64,000 nt of DNA from Ischnura elegans. Taxonomy: Eukaryota > Arthropoda > Insecta > Odonata > Coenagrionidae. The stretch is taken from NCBI RefSeq assembly GCF_921293095.1, contig NC_060259.1, forward strand, positions 4,774,001 through 4,838,000, in the 5' to 3' direction. This document shows, piece by piece, positions 47,072-59,699 of the stretch. Position 1 is the stretch's first letter. Every line of letters starts with the position of its first letter. The position numbers and the translations under genes are program-made. The notes beneath the pieces were generated by a model. That model searched no databases and was not told where the DNA came from. It worked only from the letters and a program-made list of their open reading frames with translations.

Positions 47072-49925
47072 TCTATATTATATACAACCCGATGTGTGAC
47101 AGATAGCTCACTCACTCACTCACTCACTCATTCACGTATACAAATTCCCGACCACTTCCGGACGTCCTGGGAAGACGACATTTTCACCGTGGGAGGAGAA
47201 AAAATATTCATCGGGGGGAAAAGTCCGAAAACTCGAAAAAGTCGATCGGTTTTCGAGATATATCGATCCGAATTAACATTGGAGCCTTATGGGACTTAAA
47301 CATATTCCATTATTTGCCTACTTAAAAATGTCACGGGAACATGAAATTTCACTGACGGAAACTAGATTTTTTGGGCGATTTTTTGATGCGAAACATTTTG
47401 CCATATTTTGATTGAAAGTATTTTTTATAATTTTTTTAAATTTCCAATGCTTTTCTTATGGGCCTATCTTTGGATTTTTTTAAAACCAATTTATAATCGT
47501 TGTAGGAATAAGTCCCTAACGTATGAGACACTAGATTTTTTGGTTGATTTTTTGGTGTGGTCGCCTTTGCAATTTTTTGTTTAAAAGTATTTTTTTTAAC
47601 AATTTAAAATTTCCAATGCTTTTCTTATGGGCTCATTTTGGGAATTTTTTTGACCAATTTGCAATAATCGTCGGACCAATTCAATTTAATGCAAGATACT
47701 AGATTTTTTTCTTAATTTTTTGGCTATCCTTTGATATCCACATGTTAATCGAACTTCGAGTAATTAACGATTATGTATTTTCATTGAATTTGCGACTCCT
47801 ACAACGTTTGGTAACTTACAACACATCCGCCGTGAAGTTTGCATTCCCTCAACACTCGATTTTAACTTTTTCGGATTTTTTTTTCGCCACTTCCACACGT
47901 CGCACGGACACCAAATTAACGTGAGTGACGTCTTTTTGGTGCCCCTACGTGCCGCTACCCGGAGAACGCAGAATATTTAATTTAAACGGGTGACACCGTC
48001 GAAAAACCATGCTTACACTACAGCTAAAGAGCCGAAATTTTTATCGAAGGTAAACGATGCCGCGTTATACGGGACAAGCACAAAATGTCCCCCGATAACC
48101 CCCTGGGACCCCCCCAAAAAAATAAAAATTATTTAATAAGTGGTATATTTCTTGTACCATTCATCCGAGTTGTATCGTTTTTATTTATTCGGACTGGGAA
48201 TTGTGTCGGCTATATTTACGCGTCATGTTCAATTATCCTGCCCCATTTACACACCCGCAATAAAACTTCAAATTTTTAAATGTACATTTCTTAACAAAAT
48301 AGTAGAGGTATAAAATGGCTTCCAGGACAAGGACACCTAAAAGCGATTTTTTTAAACCACTTCCCCATTAGGTACGGCTACTAAATTCACACCAGTTATG
48401 CCTTATTACAGCGCCTATGCACCGCTATGTGGAGAACACAGAATTCGTAATATAAAAGTGAGTAATACGGGAAAATTCATTGTTCCCCTAAAGCTAGATC
48501 GCTGGAATTTTTATTGTAGGTAAACAAAGACCTTTTATGCAAGAAAACCCCTCGAAATTTCACGTGGCTTCCTATAAGACCGGGGAAAAAAATTATTTTT
48601 TTTCTGTAAATAGCATGTTCTTCGGTGTTTTCGCATATTTTACCAGTAATTCCCTTCTCCTATGACTCATCGCTAAGGAATTTTTTTTTATGATTGTGAC
48701 CGTTGTCACTACACTCATAAAAAAACCCTGGAAACCCCCCGGACCACCTTCAAAACATCGTCATAAGCTAAAATGCCACAATCACGGCTAGCATGCGTCT
48801 ACATTCTGCCACATTATCCCCCGGTAGCCTTTGTAAACGATGGGGGATAGCTGGTAGCACGCATTGCTCTGTGAGGAGTGAAAACCTTGGCGGCGATGCT
48901 GCCCCCGCCTCAGGAACGACGGAACCATTCCGAGGAGTCAGAGGCGCGGAAAACCTCCGAGAACCCTCGGGCGGCAATTCCGCTCCAACACGTGGAGCAG
49001 CCGAATGGGTGTCTTACGAGGGGGGAGGGCGCCGATACCCCTTGGGCGGCAAAGCCGCCCACAGTCGAGGAACGGCGAAGCCGTTCCGAGGAGTCGACGT
49101 CTCGGGGGGACACTGGCAAGCCTTGGGCGGCGAAGCCGCCCCATCACGAGGAAGCTTACGGGGGGAGGGCGCCGATAACCCTTGGGCGGCGAAGCCGCCC
49201 ACAGGCGAGGAACGGCGAAGCCGTTCCGAGGAGCCGATGGCTCGGGGGGAAACAGAGTAAAGTAAAGAGGAGTCGACTTCCCGGGGGGTGACATGTAAAC
49301 CTTGGGCGGCGAAGCCGCCCCATCACGAGGAGGCTTAAGGGGGGAGGACGCCGGTAACCCTTGGGCGGCGAAGCCGCCCATACACGAGGAACGGCGAAGC
49401 CGTTCCGAGGAGTCGACGGCTCGGGGGGACACAGTAAACCTCGGGCGGCGAAGCCGCCCCATCACAAGGAACGGCGATGCCGTTCCCAGGAGTCGACGCC
49501 TCGGGGGGACTCGGATAACCCATGGGCGGCGAAGCCGCCCACAGACGAGGAACGGCGAAGCCGTTAGGAGGAGTCGACGGCTCGGGGGGACACAGTAAAC
49601 CTCGGGCGGCGAAGCCGCCCCATCACGTTAAGGGCGATGCCGTTCCCAGGAGTCGACGCCTCGGGGGGACTCGGCCAACCCTTGGGCGGCGAAGCCGCCC
49701 TTCCACGATGAACGGCGAAGCCATTCCGAGGCACTAGCGGGTCTCCGTCACAGGGCTACCTCGATATCTGGGCGGCGAAGCCGACCCCGGGCGAGGAACG
49801 GCGAAGCCGTTCCGAGGAGTCGGGGGCGGGACGGCGAAGCCGTCCGGCGGGGGCAGCCGGCGAAGCCGGATGCGGGGGGGTTTTAGGGGGCGTAGCCCCC
49901 TAACGAGCGCGCGCAGCGCGGCGAG
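47072..49925 (+). mobile_element. Array unit U2 (Helitron-like, non-coding)
   Basis: It is closely similar to U1 along its length, with an expanded CACT microsatellite (47104-47130) near the start. It ends in a palindrome cluster and GGGGGCGTAGCCCCC. It is directly followed by U3. Confidence 0.65.
48890..49910 (+). repeat. Palindrome cluster of U2
   Basis: It has the same alternating palindromes as U1, in a slightly different number and order. Several roughly 230-bp blocks, for example at 49280-49450 and 49440-49620, are themselves near-duplicates. Confidence 0.9.
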
Positions 49926-52190
49926 TCTATATTATATACAACCCGATGTGTGACAGATAGCTCACTCACTGATTCACGTATACAAATTCCCGACCACTTC
50001 CGGACGTGCTGGGAAGACGAAATTTTTACAGGTCGTGGAGAAAAAATATTCATCGGGGGGAAAAGTCCGAAAACTCGAAAAAGTCGATCGGTTTTCGAGA
50101 TATTACGATCCGAATTAACATTGGAGCCTTTTGGGACTAAAACATATTCCATTTTTTGCCTACTTAAAAATGTCACGGGAACATGAAATGTCACTGACGG
50201 AAACTAGATTTTTTGGCCGATTTTTTGATGTGAAACATTTTGCCATATTTTGTTTATAAGTATTTTTTATAATTTTTTTAAATTTCCAATGCTTTTCTTA
50301 TGGGCCTATCTTTGGATTTTTTTAAAACCAACTTATAATCGTTGTAGGAATAAGTCCTTAACTTATGAGATACTAGATTTGTTGGTTGATTTTTTGGTGT
50401 GGTTGCCTTTGCAATTTTTTGTTTAAAAGTATTTTTTTTAACAATTTAAAATTTCCAATGCTTTTCTTATGGGGATTTTTGGGGATCACTCTGGGAATTT
50501 TTTTGACCAATTTGCAATAATCGTAGGACCAATTCAATTTAATGCAAGATACTAGATTTTTTTCTTAATTTTTTGGCTATCCTTTGATATCCACATGTTA
50601 ATCAAACTTCGAGTAATTAACGATTATGTATTTTCATTGAATTTGCGACTCCTACAACGTTTGGTAACTTACAACACATCCGCCGTGAAGTTTGCATTCC
50701 CTCAACACACGATTTTTAATTTTTCGGAATTTTTTTTTACCACTTCCCGACGTGGTACGGACACCAAATTCAGGTGATTGACGTCTTTCTCGTGCCCCTA
50801 CGCGCCGCTACCAGGAGAACGCAGAATATTTAATTTTAACGGGTGACACCGTCGAAAAAGCATGCTTACACTACAGCTACAGAGCCGAAATTTTTATCCA
50901 AGGTAAACGATGCCGCGTTATACAGAACAAGCACTTCAAGTCCCCCGAAAACCCCCTGTGACCCCCCAAAAAAATAAAAATTACTTAATAAGTCGTATAT
51001 TTCGTGTACCATTCATCCCAGTTGTATCGTTTTTATTTATTCGGACTGGGAATTGTGTCGGCTATATTTACGCGTCATGTTAATTTATCCTGCCCCATTT
51101 ACACACCCGCAATAAAACTTCAAATTTTTAACCCTTTCGCGCCGGACCTTCGTTGAAGGAAATTCTTCCTCAATACGAGTCTCTTGAAAGCTTTATGTAA
51201 AATCCTTGAAAAATTTATGTAAATGGATGGTGACCCCCTGGAGTACACACATTTAAACCCCCGGTATCCCCCTGAAATTCCCCCCCAAAATGTAAAATTT
51301 GTCATTTAGTCTCCTATTTGGGAACTTCTCGCAAACATTACGCCGCACTACCCGTCCCCTCTGAGCTCTAGACCCGGAATATTTGGTGAGGGCGGGCCAG
51401 CGTAAACCATGCGGGAAAAATACCAGAAAACCCCCGATCACCTCCTGGAACATCGCCGAAAAAAAGATAAAAAATTTTAAAGTCGCCTTTCCGAATAGTT
51501 TGTCATAATTTAACCGGTGCCCCTACCACTTATTAAAAACCCCCGATAACCCGGTGAAACCTCCCAAAAATTTCTAATAAATCGCCTCTCCAGGTAAAAG
51601 AATCGTCAGTCCACTGTTCCGGACCCCTAGGACTTATCGGCACGGAATTTATGAGAACGATTTGTGACCACTGGTTTAACACAAGTACCGCATGCATAAC
51701 ACATTAAACCCCCGAATCCCCCTGGGCACCCCTCTCGGTGGAGAAGAGCATTAATTAGGACTAAGCGGAGCAGCCGCGGGGGGGCTCTCAACCCCAAGGC
51801 GGCGAAGCCACCCAACAACGAGAAAAGGCGAAGCCGTTCCAAGGAGTAACTGGCGTAGGCGAGGGGAGCTTCAGTAACCCTCGGGCGGCGAACCCACCCA
51901 ACAACGAGAAAAGGCGTTGTTCAAGCGGCGCAGCCGCAGTAGTCTCCCCGCATCTCAACTCACACTCGACCCCTGGGCGGCGTAGCCGCCCTTCAGCGAG
52001 GAACGGCGAAGAAGTTTCGAGGAATGAGTGGGGCGTCTCCCTACCCCCTGGCCAGCGAAGCCGGCCCCTGGCTGAGGTGATATTATTCGAACTTTAAAAG
52101 TCTTCGAGCGACCACAAATGTAGACGGCGAAGCCGGAACCGGGGTTTTTAAGGGGCGGAGCCCCTTAACGAGCGCGCGGAGCGTGCGAGT
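49926..52190 (+). mobile_element. Array unit U3, chimeric (U1/U2-type head, U0-type tail)
   Basis: Up to about 51130 it follows U1 and U2. From about 51225 it matches U0 (compare 51260-51470 with 43345-43550). It ends with the U0-type hairpin GGGGCGGAGCCCC and GCGTGCGAGT, then unrelated DNA. Recombination between unit types is the simplest explanation. Confidence 0.65.
51770..52190 (+). repeat. Palindrome cluster of U3
   Basis: A shorter and partly decayed version of the U0 cluster, with GGCGGCGAAGCCACCC and GGCGGCGTAGCCGCCC and the end hairpin. Confidence 0.85.
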
Positions 52191-53420
52191 ATGAATATAT
52201 ACAATAGACAAAATTTAGGAGGTGAATGCATTGATCTTATAAGATTCAAAATCAATTTTACTTGGCTAATTAAGAGCTCTAAGTTCAAAAGGCCTTATTC
52301 AGTGCAAGTATTATAAATACATATCTTTATGTCTTCTGTCTAGAATTGATGATATAGCCATTTAAATATTTTTAGAGAGCAGCATTATATTCAGGATTTA
52401 CTAAGACAGCGGAAATACATGGCACAAAATTGATTTACCCCGACAGGAATTCAAACCTAGATATGCAAAAATACCACATGACTTTGTAAAATGCACTAGC
52501 CGAGCTATAGTAGATTTCAGAGATTCAAAGTCATTTTGTTGAGTTTTGAGAGAATTCTACAAATTCATGTTTCAAAACGAGCTGAATTTAGGGAGAAATG
52601 CAATGTAATTGACAATGCAATATATATCATTCCTCTAAATTCCAATCATTTGCTCACCATGGCAACCATTTTAGTACACCATTTCATATTATTTGCTACA
52701 TCAGATGATTCATCATCATCAACTCTATGGTTTGATCATCCAAGTTCAAAAAGGCTAAGATTTTTCTCCCCTTGGAATTATTTAAAACTTGGATAAGTAA
52801 TTCCCTAACACATCTAATCTAACTTGTACTTACACCAACAGATGCTATTTGGCAATATTTTTCTCTTATCATTAATGCCATAGATGTTCCCATATTCATT
52901 CATACGCACTGGTCAATAAAAAGGTTAATCTTCATAAAAACTGGCATAGTGTAACCAGGAAAGTCTTACATATAAGCTAAAATTCTGCCTTAGTGCCCTT
53001 CCTTCAGCATAGATCAAAAGAAAACCATTCATACCTCAATAAGCTCTTGAAACACAGTTTGGCAAGAAAAATGACAGGCCCCACAAATTGGTAAGAATTG
53101 AAAATACTGAATGAATTTCATGCAGGGATGTTAAGATGCTTGGTTTTAATTTCGGTGGTATTACAAGCATTTAATGCATGGAGGAGGATGAAATAAAGGA
53201 AAGTATCCCCTTCAGATTGTAATTGAACATGAGATTGTCATCTTAGTTGTATGGTTCTCACTTGACTCATTATTTTCGACTGGGATGCAGTTATGTAAAT
53301 TTTATTCACAATTATTTGCCCACTTGCTGATAAATATCTGGATTTGTGCTGTCGACTTTACACAAGTTTTGTCTTCCATTGGAGACTAGATGTTTTAGCA
53401 ATCTTTAATTTCTTTACTAT
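52191..53420. other. AT-rich stretch without recognised features
   Basis: No exon, terminus or tandem repeat was recognised. Short open frames such as 52536-52796 show no family motif. Confidence 0.45.
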
Positions 53421-54323
53421 TACCGTATTTGCACAAATCTAAGACGAACACGATTCTAAGACGACCCCCCCTTTCTTGGAACTCCACTTGGGGAAAAAAT
53501 TTTTCAAGGGGAAAACAATCAATGGGGGAATGTTTGGCTAGGTTGCCTATGTCCCAGGAAACGCAGGCTTTTTGGCGCGTAATTATGATTAGATTTTAGA
53601 GCGTAATGACAGGAATAGTGGTACTTTATCGAGACACTTAGGTCTTATTGTTGATTCGACTAATAGCTTCTTTGGAGGGGCCATGGTCCGAAGACGAATA
53701 AAATTAAACTAGTGAAAATTAAACCTGACTTTATTAAACCCACACGGAAAACACTCGGTGGTTTGAAGTCAAGCCACCCTGGAAAGTAGGGAACCACTCG
53801 TACGATGTGAAGTTCGGAACTGATGCTATCGCGTTCGGCGTACGCAGAGCATACTGCAGAGGGTGAAGCATGACCATATGACTGCGCCATGAAAATTTTT
53901 GTCCTAAAGATGCCCATTCTTTTCTAATTAGCGTAGCGCCAGATGGGCGGATGAATTCGGATTGTTAGTAGGGAGGAACAAAATATCCTGAGAAGATATT
54001 CCTTCGTCAGTAACTCTGACAAGTGAGACTTATGGTATAACTCGTAAATTGATAACTGATAATAACCTGATATCCTGTTTTCGGAAAAAAATGCCGCATT
54101 TACTGCCGAGAAGCTCAGTTATGAGGATATCGAGTTTCGCCAAAAATCACCACCGTATTTTTCCAACTAGTTCCATGCTTAAAAAACGTTAGAAATACGT
54201 CGTGTTTGGTCTAGTTCTTTTTTGAATGACGTGCGCATTGCAAATATTTCAATCTAATAAAGGTATAATACCAATTGCCGAAATTCATTGCTCGACACCT
54301 TTTGAGCTAATAGGTGATTCATG

Positions 54324-54897
54324 CAGCGGTTGACCTCCAGAAACTGGGAACTTTGAAGCAGGTAGGCTGAAAAAGGTCAGTGGGTGAGAAAAGGGGGGGG
54401 GCATTATACGCTTTTCTATGATTCTCGTGTAACTTGATATTTTTTTCGAAGCTAAGGTCTTCGTAATACGATCCCTGCGCGAGTTGGGACCTTTTGTTTG
54501 ATTTTGGAGAAGAGGAAAGCGTCAGAGGGGAGAGGCGAATGCTGAGTGGAGGGGGATAGCGGATCTTGGGAAATGCGCTTATGTTACCATCCCACGGCTT
54601 TGAGCTTCTCCCAATGGTAGTTTCATTTTGTGGGGAAGATTTAATCTGTGTGCCTGTCGTTATTAGCCATAAATGACACATTGCATTTATTTCGTCTCAT
54701 TTTCGTCAAAAGATGGATGCGGGAAAATTATACGTCGGGACCGCGATCTTCAAACGATCAATGCGGGAAAACGATACTTCGGAGATGCGGGAAAAAATTA
54801 CATTATCTATATGGAACTTTATTTGGGACCAGAAACGGCGAACGATGAATGCGGAAAAATGATCAATGCAGGGACGATAGATCGGGGTTCCACTGAA
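54324..54897. mobile_element. Possible smaller pogo-type element inside the Tigger-like one
   Basis: The right edge reads CGGGGTTCCACTG (54885-54897), a common pogo-family terminus. GCGGGAAAA words repeat at about 54718-54860. A left counterpart may be CAGCGGTTGACCTCC at 54324, but no target duplication could be matched. Confidence 0.4.
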
Positions 54898-54946
54898 TAA
54901 CTTTTCTTTTGAAAGCGGCAGTGTAATAACTTCTTTTCTCTGCCAT
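54896..54946 (-). pseudogene. N-terminal fragment of a CENP-B/pogo-type transposase
   Basis: Seventeen codons beginning with MAEKRSYYTAAFKRK correspond to the first helix of the DNA-binding domain of these transposases. They are cut by the neighbouring insertion, so no function is expected. Confidence 0.55.
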
Positions 54947-55507
54947 CGTAATACTCTGAAAGGCACGGTGAATCACAACTGAATCGATCTCTCTAATCAG
55001 AGGCAAATCATGTTGCCTTCTTACCGTTGCTCTGAGAAAAATGCAACAACTTTGTAGCAGAGTATTCCGCGACGGCATTGAGGCTTTAACGTTAAAATTT
55101 AGGTAAATTGTAACCAATCACACGAACATTTTGTGAGTTGATCGAGCTTTAACTTGATTGGAGCCGAACCCAGGCTAAAGCAGGCAATCTCGCGGACACG
55201 GCAGAAGTGCACCCGGCGACTGATCGGCACGCACCGAATCTTTGCCTGCTGCCCAAAAATGGAAAATGTTTTTTTCTTTACTTGAACGCAAAATGAAACA
55301 TGCTTTATTACTGTTCAGCTATTTTTGACGTTGATTTTTCGTTGTATAGCTATCAGGTGGCAAACTCAGGTGTCCATAATTTTTCCGACGTAAATTATGC
55401 AACCCGATTGACGTCGAGAATTTTGCATCCGATTGTAAGACGAACCCTCTTTTCTGCAGGAGTTAGGAGGGAAAAAAACCTCGTCTTAGATTCGTGCAAA
55501 TACGGTA

Positions 55508-57668
55508 ACAATAATTCCACATCAAGATCTCATAAAGTCATTATAGAAATTTTAAATATGATGCATGTTTCCCCTATTTACTCAGCCTATCTATTCCACC
55601 ACTTCAATTCCAATCCATTTCACCGAGAAAGTACTTTAAAAATATAATTTGATGATCATTAATTTAACCATTTCAATTCATTGAATCAAAAATGAAAATT
55701 ATCCATCAATGAAAAAGGGCAGTCCCAGCAATAATATAAACTTTAATGATTGATAAAAAGTTAAGAACTTGTGCAATTTTTAAATAAGACTTTCCACATG
55801 TACAATAATTGATATCTAAAATGATGACAGTAGTATGAAACAGTAATGTACCAGTTAGCCTAATACAAAAAAAGCTTCAGCATCAAACTGCTTTATCTCA
55901 ATAAATTGGAATGTTTTTGGTGGCAAGAGGTAGACAAGAGATCGTCATACATATAATTATTAGAGGAACTTGAAAACACCACACTTATAAACGACAATAA
56001 TTTTTCATCAACCATTTTATTTCTTCAATAACTTAAAATCACTGGACGATCTTTGATCAACTTAAATCAGACAACTTAATCAGACCGATCACAGCCTAAG
56101 ATAGTCTCTGTCATATATACAAGGTTTTTATTTCTTCGAACTGAGTTGGCTGCGAATTTGACACTTAAAGTAGTGTTCTTTCATCTTTTGTACACATCAA
56201 AAATAGATTACATTTCACTTGCTTTACACAAAAGAAGTGAAAATAGAATCTTGGGTGAGTTTGAGCAAACTGACATTGAAAACACTTTTAACGATTTTTA
56301 ATTAAACACCATATGTATTTTAATTTATAGATATATGAACTACCTATACTTTTAAGGGGTTCCAGTGCCATCACATATAGTATTTAATCAAACTGAAAAT
56401 TTTTTACGTAATAACAGTGTCTACAGGTCTTCCTACCTTAATTAACGTATCATACAGGGAATACCAACAAACACACATTTCATTAAGAATCCTTTGTGAT
56501 CAACACTTCAGCAAACTATGTTAAACAATTTCAATTTAACAGCAGCTTAATAAGATGGGGTTAACGGTAGTGATATCTGTCACTTCCACCATCACTGCTC
56601 GTGTATACGCAAGTGGCATTGGAATTCCCCTATATGCAAACTCAATTGAAATCTTACAATCCATACAAATGGAAAGGATTTTGAACTTCCTGTAGTTCAT
56701 TTTTACCTGAAAGTTTCTTTCAATGATTTGTGGACAGAATCATGGGTATTAAACACAAATATATGGAGTCCGCTGAAAATAAAAAATAATAATATTCTTT
56801 AGTCTTCTCCTTCATTCGTTTTACAAGTGTTCATGCAGCATAAGGTATTATTACACACGCTAACACACAGGACCTGCATGAAACTCAGCAAGTCTTTTTT
56901 TTTTTTATCTTTTTTATGCAAAAGCAGTGCGTCCATTTGTATGTACAAAATATGTACAATTAAATTGAATATGACTTATGACAATAGGTGAACATGCTCA
57001 TTTGGCTGATAAGCCCACATAAGAACATCTCTTATGTACAATATTGACATTCATTCACACAAATAGGTACACTCATTCTCTCTAAACACATCACACAAAC
57101 AAAACTTTAAGCTGAAAGCTTTGGAGCCCACATGGAAGTACTGGACCACTGCCTGCCTCATGTTAGGGTAACCAACGACCCATCCACAGTGAAACCTTCC
57201 ACTGAGCATTTATAATTACAATTTGGACTGTAGCCACACATACACACACAATAACAACTTACAGACAGTTTATATTGGAATATTTTTTCTTGGATACTTC
57301 TTCTTTTACCCTACCTCATCATTCATTCATCTCTCTGGAACATTCTTTCTCACACAATTACAATTAAAACGGAATGAAACGTTCAATGGGTAGCTTCCAC
57401 ACCCAATATAAACCTGCACTTCTATCATATCACAATATCAGTCATAACTATTGTATCACTTGACATTAGCTGTTATGTCAATTGTACTTTCACTACACCT
57501 TTGACTTCAACTTCATTGAAACAATGATGACAAATCCCCACATAAAATGTTACAGAAAACATTTAGTTTTTTTCTTCATTATACATTAAACATTGTCATA
57601 CTGGTGATATTGTACACAAAACAAGAATGTATCTCTTTTAGGTGTTCTAGAGGCTTCACAGTCACAGC
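55508..57668 (-). other. Probable 3' untranslated region and flank of the SPEN-like gene
   Basis: AT-rich sequence lies downstream of the stop at 57669 on the minus strand, without reading frames. The part next to the stop is the 3' UTR; how far it extends cannot be read reliably. Several TTTATT words on the plus strand could be polyadenylation signals. Confidence 0.5.
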
Positions 57669-57797
57669 TCATACGGTGGCAATGATTATTAACAGGTGAG
57701 CTATATCGGAGACTCGTTGAAGCAAATCAGGAGCTATCCTAGACAGGTTTTCATTTGCAAAGTCACAAGAGGGAAAAATATGTACCACGTATGCAGC
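57669..57797 (-). CDS. spen: SPEN-family protein, last coding exon (SPOC domain C-terminus)
   Basis: The 43-codon exon, including the stop, opens after a good acceptor (TTTCTTTACAG) in phase 0. It reads AAYVVHIFPSCDF, then RIAPDLLQRVSDIAHLLIII and ATV before TGA. From memory this is the extreme C-terminus of the SPOC domain of Split ends/SHARP-type corepressors, where it closes the domain that binds SMRT/NCoR and other partners in the nucleus. The preceding exons with the RRMs and the rest of SPOC are not in the window or were not recognised, so the intron may run past the right edge. Other SPOC proteins, such as RBM15 types, are the alternative. Confidence 0.75.
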   Translation of the reverse strand, partial: AAYVVHIFPSCDFANENLSRIAPDLLQRVSDIAHLLIIIATV

Positions 57798-58582
57798 CTG
57801 TAAAGAAAAAAATTAGAACTGATAATTAATTCATTGCAATCAATAAAACAACCTAATTAAATATTCGTTCAACATCTCCTTTTCAAAGAGATTTATTTTT
57901 TTTAATTTAGAGGTGAACATGTTCATTTGGCAGATAAGTCCATATGAGAACATCTCTAATGAACAATTTTGACGTTTATTAACACAAATAGGCACACTAC
58001 AGGAAGGAAGTACTTGGCTGCTCGCAACAGAAACAACTCAAAACTCAGTCCCATACACTCACGCTATTGATGAATTTAAAATGTCATTGGAGATGTTACA
58101 CGTTTCTTCCCAATTCACATTAGAAATGAGTGTAAAGCAACAGAAAAAAATAAAATAACCGATACAAGATTGAAAGGTTGGTTACTGATGCTTATTTCAT
58201 TAAACAACTATTACGTTCCTTAATTCCAGTAGTTACCATATTAAGAGGCAAAAGTTCATGAAGATGAAGGTTAATCAACAAAAACATAAGATTTATCTAA
58301 ATGCTCTCCCAGTCTGAAAAATAAGACTTCCTCTAAGATAGAGCAGGTGAGCACAGGGAACTTGAATTTTTAATAATGAATGCTTCCAATCCATTTTCTG
58401 TTCCTCTAGTACAAATTTGTAGAATCATCATAAGGCCACAATAATCAAACTCCTTAAAGGACAGATGTATCTCAATAAAATGCATTTAAAGACAAATGTT
58501 CATGTACATATCCTATAAAAAAACACACATGTAAAACACCATGACCTTGGTTAACTGTATGACTTAATCAATATGTGTTCCT
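57798..58582 (-). other. SPEN-like intron, first part
   Basis: AT-rich, with no exon found. GGTGAACATGTTCATTTGGC at about 57912 repeats a similar word at 56988-57008 (GGTGAACATGCTCATTTGGC), each followed by a related stretch of about 90 bp, so a small local duplication is present. Confidence 0.45.
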
Positions 58583-58800
58583 ACATATACATACACAAGC
58601 CTCCTCAATTGGCATGTGGGGGGTGTTAGAACACCAGCCATTCACAAATAAAAAGGATATGCTCTAACAAATTCTGCCTAGCTTTTGAGTTTTTATATTA
58701 CCACATTAAATAAACCCTTATTTTATTTTTATTCCCACATAAAATTATTTGGGAAAAAACAAATTCCCACACCTATCCTTTCTGCAAAATATGTCTCCTA
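58583..58800 (+). repeat. Dispersed arthropod repeat, copy 2 (decayed)
   Basis: ACATATACATACACAAGCC and GGGGGGTGTTAGAACACCAG are followed by GGGAAAAAACAAATTCCCA. They match in order 19380-19560 with many changes. Confidence 0.55.
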
Positions 58801-58895
58801 ATTTATCATTCTGCTTGGATTTCTGTTTCTCAAAATACAGTATGATTCTAATATGATGTTCTCTGTGTTGCTCTTAAAACACTGTAGATATTTGT

Positions 58896-59297
58896 CCTTT
58901 CCAATGCCTTTTATACCCTTTTTCCGAACTGACGGCGGCTGACCTTGAGCGTGCTCGCAACCCACCCACTCTTCTAGCCAATCACAGAAAATTGATTGGA
59001 GAAAGTGTGTAGGAGCCTGCAGTCTCTCTCCGAACTCCGTGCAGTGCACATCGCTCTCCAGCTGGCAGTGTTGCCAAACCAAATCGCTCAGTGTTCGTCC
59101 GAGAATATTCCGCCACCCCCGAAAGTACCGTTATTCTCAAGGCTGGACACGCCCGTCGGCCGGATGGAGGGGAGCGCAGCAGAAAAGGGAAGGGGATGGA
59201 GGGGAAGGGAGTGGTGGAAGGGGCAGCGCTTCTGATTGGCTACTTGCTATTTTCCACCCAGCCGCCATCAGTTCAGAAAAATGGTATAGTGCCTTTG
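58896..59297. repeat. Inverted-repeat element of about 400 bp
   Basis: The left arm ending CCGAACTGACGGCGGCTG pairs with CAGCCGCCATCAGTTCAG on the right (59261-59278), and the pairing continues into AATGCCTTTTATACC and GGTATAGTGCCTTTG. AGCCAATCA and TGATTGGCT are also mirror-placed. Although GC-rich with CCAAT words, it looks like a small transposon rather than a promoter. Confidence 0.6.
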
Positions 59298-59424
59298 ATT
59301 CTATTTTCACCTCCGCAATGTCACTAAAAAATTACCTTTCATCTCCTTTTCATTCGGAGAAACAGAAAGAAATGACAATGAGCAAAATCTGGCGAGTCGG
59401 GGTGGGTGAGGAGGTGGGTGGGTG

Positions 59425-59679
59425 TCATGCTATTTTGTGCCAAACAGTTTCATCAGGAATCAACAATTGGGGGATCAATTTTAATGTGATTCGTCTCATT
59501 TGCTGATCTTCAGCTAAAATGCACTTCACAGAACTCCACGAAAAACCAGATTTTTCAGCAAGTTCATCAGTAGTACGCCTCCTATCATCGCACACAAGGA
59601 CATGAATTTTTTCCACATTTTCATCAGTTCTGGACGTGGAAGGCCAGCCTGGGTATTGAATGTCTTTGATTGACTGCAT
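59425..59679 (-). pseudogene. Mariner transposase fragment (N-terminal part)
   Basis: The minus frame reads GWPSTSRTDENVEKIHVLVC and RRTTDELAEKSGFSWSSVK, the helix-turn-helix region of mariner/Tc1 transposases. It is followed by MRRITLKLIPQLL. The catalytic DDD domain is absent; both ends run into unrelated sequence. Confidence 0.85.
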
Positions 59680-59699
59680 TTGAATCGCAAATACCTCTC

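Larger units (their letters stand above)
53423..55505 (-). mobile_element. Tigger/pogo-like transposon remnant
   Basis: Termini CCGTATTTGCACAAATC and its partner ending GTGCAAATACGG match at about 24 of 25 bases and are flanked by TA (53421-53422 and 55506-55507). Inside, the minus strand retains MAEKRSYYTAAFKRKVIQ starting at 54946, which resembles the start of a CENP-B/pogo helix-turn-helix. The frame breaks off where another sequence, starting CAGTGGAACCCCG, is inserted. The rest of the transposase is not visible. Confidence 0.82.

Noticed and set aside
45880..49910. CRISPR-like look of regularly spaced palindromic repeats
   Set aside because: Repeats and spacers both vary, spacers are not unique, the units are eukaryotic transposon-like, and there are no cas genes.
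42222..52190. Bacterial contamination, suggested by GC-rich hairpins
   Set aside because: The units alternate with AT-rich bodies, contain no bacterial genes and sit between eukaryotic transposons.
53660..53917. 85-codon minus frame with SYGHASPSAVCSAYAERDS
   Set aside because: It reminds me of spurious predictions over insect MITEs; there is no domain and the surrounding DNA is transposon remnant.
58798..59082. 94-codon minus frame and nearby CCAAT boxes as a promoter/first exon
   Set aside because: The sequence is one arm of an inverted-repeat element; the CCAAT words are mirror copies.
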